This document shows positions 5,368 to 6,270 of a DNA stretch of 6,270 bases, one piece after another. The notes below the pieces were generated by a model. It did no database searches. It was not told where the DNA came from and worked only from the letters and a program-made list of their open reading frames with translations. The DNA comes from DASRLE01 sp964558455 (GTDB taxonomy: Bacteria; Verrucomicrobiota; Verrucomicrobiia; Limisphaerales; Palsa-1400): contig CAZLEE010000235.1 of assembly GCA_964558455.1 (NCBI GenBank), positions 1 to 6,270 on the forward strand, in the 5' to 3' direction. Both the position numbers and the translations under genes were made by a program. Position 1 is the stretch's first letter. The number at the start of each line of letters is the position of its first letter.

Positions 5368-6270
5368 TCATTGTGGCAGTCGGCGGACCGTGACATGGCG
5401 CGAGTGTTTGACGGCCTTCGCCCGCCAGTACTTCGGGGAGAGTCCAAGATGGAGCTTAAATTGATGTGACAGATGAAAGGGGGATTCAAAGCCCAGGATT
5501 TCGGAGATTTCCTTGATGGGTTTGGCGGTGTTCAGCAGCAAATCCTTGGCTTTCTGGAGACGGATATTGAGATGGTACTGGCGGGGACTGACGCCGACGC
5601 GGGCAGTGAAACTGTGCCGCAAGTGCGAGTAGCCAACCCCCAATTCGGCGGCGAGGGCGCGGAGGTCCAAAGGCTCCTGGCATCGGAGGGCAATGAGCGA
5701 ATGGGCGCGTTGGACAAACTCATCGATAATCTTTGCAGTCCCGCGTTCAGATTCACTCAGGTGCCCCAACATGGCGAGCATGTGCAATCCGAGGGTGGAA
5801 AGGAGGTCCTGGTTGGCCAGCGCGCTGTGTTGTGCCAGGAAGTGGCAGTGTTCGAAGCACTCAGATAGCTCGGGGGCGGTTCCTGCTTTCAGAATGCTGT
5901 GTTGTGGCTGGATCAGACCGGTGCGAAGGGCCTGGTCGAATACCGGACCCTAACACTCAATCCAGTTCTCGATCCAACCCGTTTGGCAAGACGGGCGGTA
6001 ACGATGCCAAATTCCCGGAAAGAGCAGCAAGACAGAACCGGCCTCGACCGGCTGGCTGGCTGGCAATGATTCACATTCAAAAGTGCCGGCGCCTTTGGAA
6101 ATGAGAATAATCTGATACCGCTGCAAGACACGGCCCTCGTTCCAGTTGAAATAGTGGTCCACCGGATGTTGTGGCGGCGGGTAGGGGGTGTCTGGCGGAA
6201 TGACGGCGCGGCCGACAGAGGTGACAACGCAACCCCAGATCGAATCAGGTTGTTGTGCGGGAAGATAGAC
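5368..6270 (-). pseudogene. AraC/XylS-family transcriptional regulator interrupted by an in-frame TAG, 5' end off the window
   Basis: One reading frame covers both parts of an AraC regulator and stops at TGA 5370-5368. Visible codons 1-106 are the N-terminal sensor: WGCVVTSVGR, IPPDTPYPPP, the cupin-like strands RVLQRYQIILISKGAGTFE, EAGSVLLLFPGIWHRYRP and GWIENWIEC. Codon 107 is TAG (5952-5950). Without a frame change it continues GPVFDQALRTGLIQP, a helical linker, then the DNA-binding domain at about codons 193-283 with two helix-turn-helix units: LDLRALAAELGVGYSHL and IKEISEILGFESPFHL, followed by FKLHLGLSPKYWR. In relatives the motif reads 'GW.eyW..f.G', so the TAG sits at a variable residue just before the conserved Gly. 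The true start lies upstream of 6270; the GTG at 6162 lies inside the domain. Annotation pipelines may show two fragments, the second from TTG 5787 or ATG 5781. It could be a pseudogene, a recoded gene or a one-base sequence error. Its likely target is the gene downstream. Confidence 0.88.
5422..5694 (-). other. AraC-type DNA-binding domain (double helix-turn-helix)
   Basis: The stretch from IALRCQEPLDL to SPKYWR keeps the family landmarks: first HTH with ALAAELGVGYSHLRHSF and VGVSPRQY, connecting helix RLQKAKDLL, second HTH with IKEISEILGF and FHLSHQFK, and the terminal G.SP..YR. All lie downstream of the in-frame TAG, so the domain itself is undamaged and would bind DNA if translated. A basic tail (about 17 residues) follows. 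Confidence 0.93.

Noticed and set aside
5127..5489. N-terminal extension of the large protein frame up to ATG 5489 (1547 residues)
   Set aside because: It would overlap the end of the AraC gene by 122 bases, has no export signal at its start, and would bury a textbook signal peptide that begins at 5126.
5473..6104. Plus-strand open frames opposite the AraC gene
   Set aside because: They are antisense to conserved helix-turn-helix and cupin-like motifs and their products resemble nothing known.
5952..6162. A complete short 70-residue protein from GTG 6162 to the TAG
   Set aside because: Conserved AraC sensor sequence continues upstream of the GTG to the window edge and downstream of the TAG in the same frame, so this is only a fragment of the regulator.

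Overview
The window reads as a chromosomal stretch from a Verrucomicrobia-type bacterium (Pedosphaera/Limisphaerales-like), an assignment made from protein style and not from any marker gene. The indicators are a prepilin with an FTLIELLVVIAIIAIL core followed by LLLPALAKAK and an H-X9-DG tail, a very large secreted Thr/Asn/Gly/Ser-rich protein built of LamG, Ig-like and PATR beta-strand repeats, and an AraC regulator whose N-terminal domain is of the kind common in that phylum. Shine-Dalgarno sequences are weak or absent. All recognisable genes lie on the minus strand, so transcription runs from high to low coordinates.

Layout in transcription order: (1) 6270-5368, an AraC/XylS-family regulator whose 5' end is off the window and which is interrupted by one in-frame TAG at 5952-5950, with both halves in the same frame. 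(2) 5367-5127, a 241-base spacer with no confident promoter; it contains one perfect 12-base inverted repeat and an 82-codon open frame that touches both neighbouring genes through ATGA overlaps. (3) 5126-846, a 1426-residue secreted modular protein: signal peptide, LamG-like domain, Ig-like domain, beta-sandwich module, second Ig-like domain, five or more PATR repeats and a short C-terminal beta module. It has no autotransporter barrel, PEP-CTERM tail or LPXTG motif. (4) 838-1, a type II-secretion/type IV-pilus-like prepilin starting 7 bases after the previous stop and running off the left edge.

The simplest reading is a regulator followed by a two-gene operon encoding a surface or extracellular fibre-like protein and a pseudopilin-like partner. 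The adhesive or glycan-binding role of the large protein and the functional link to the pseudopilin are inferred from domain type and spacing. The regulator may be a recent pseudogene, a recoded gene, or intact with a sequencing error at one base. No RNA gene, CRISPR array, insertion sequence, integrase, attachment site or origin was seen.
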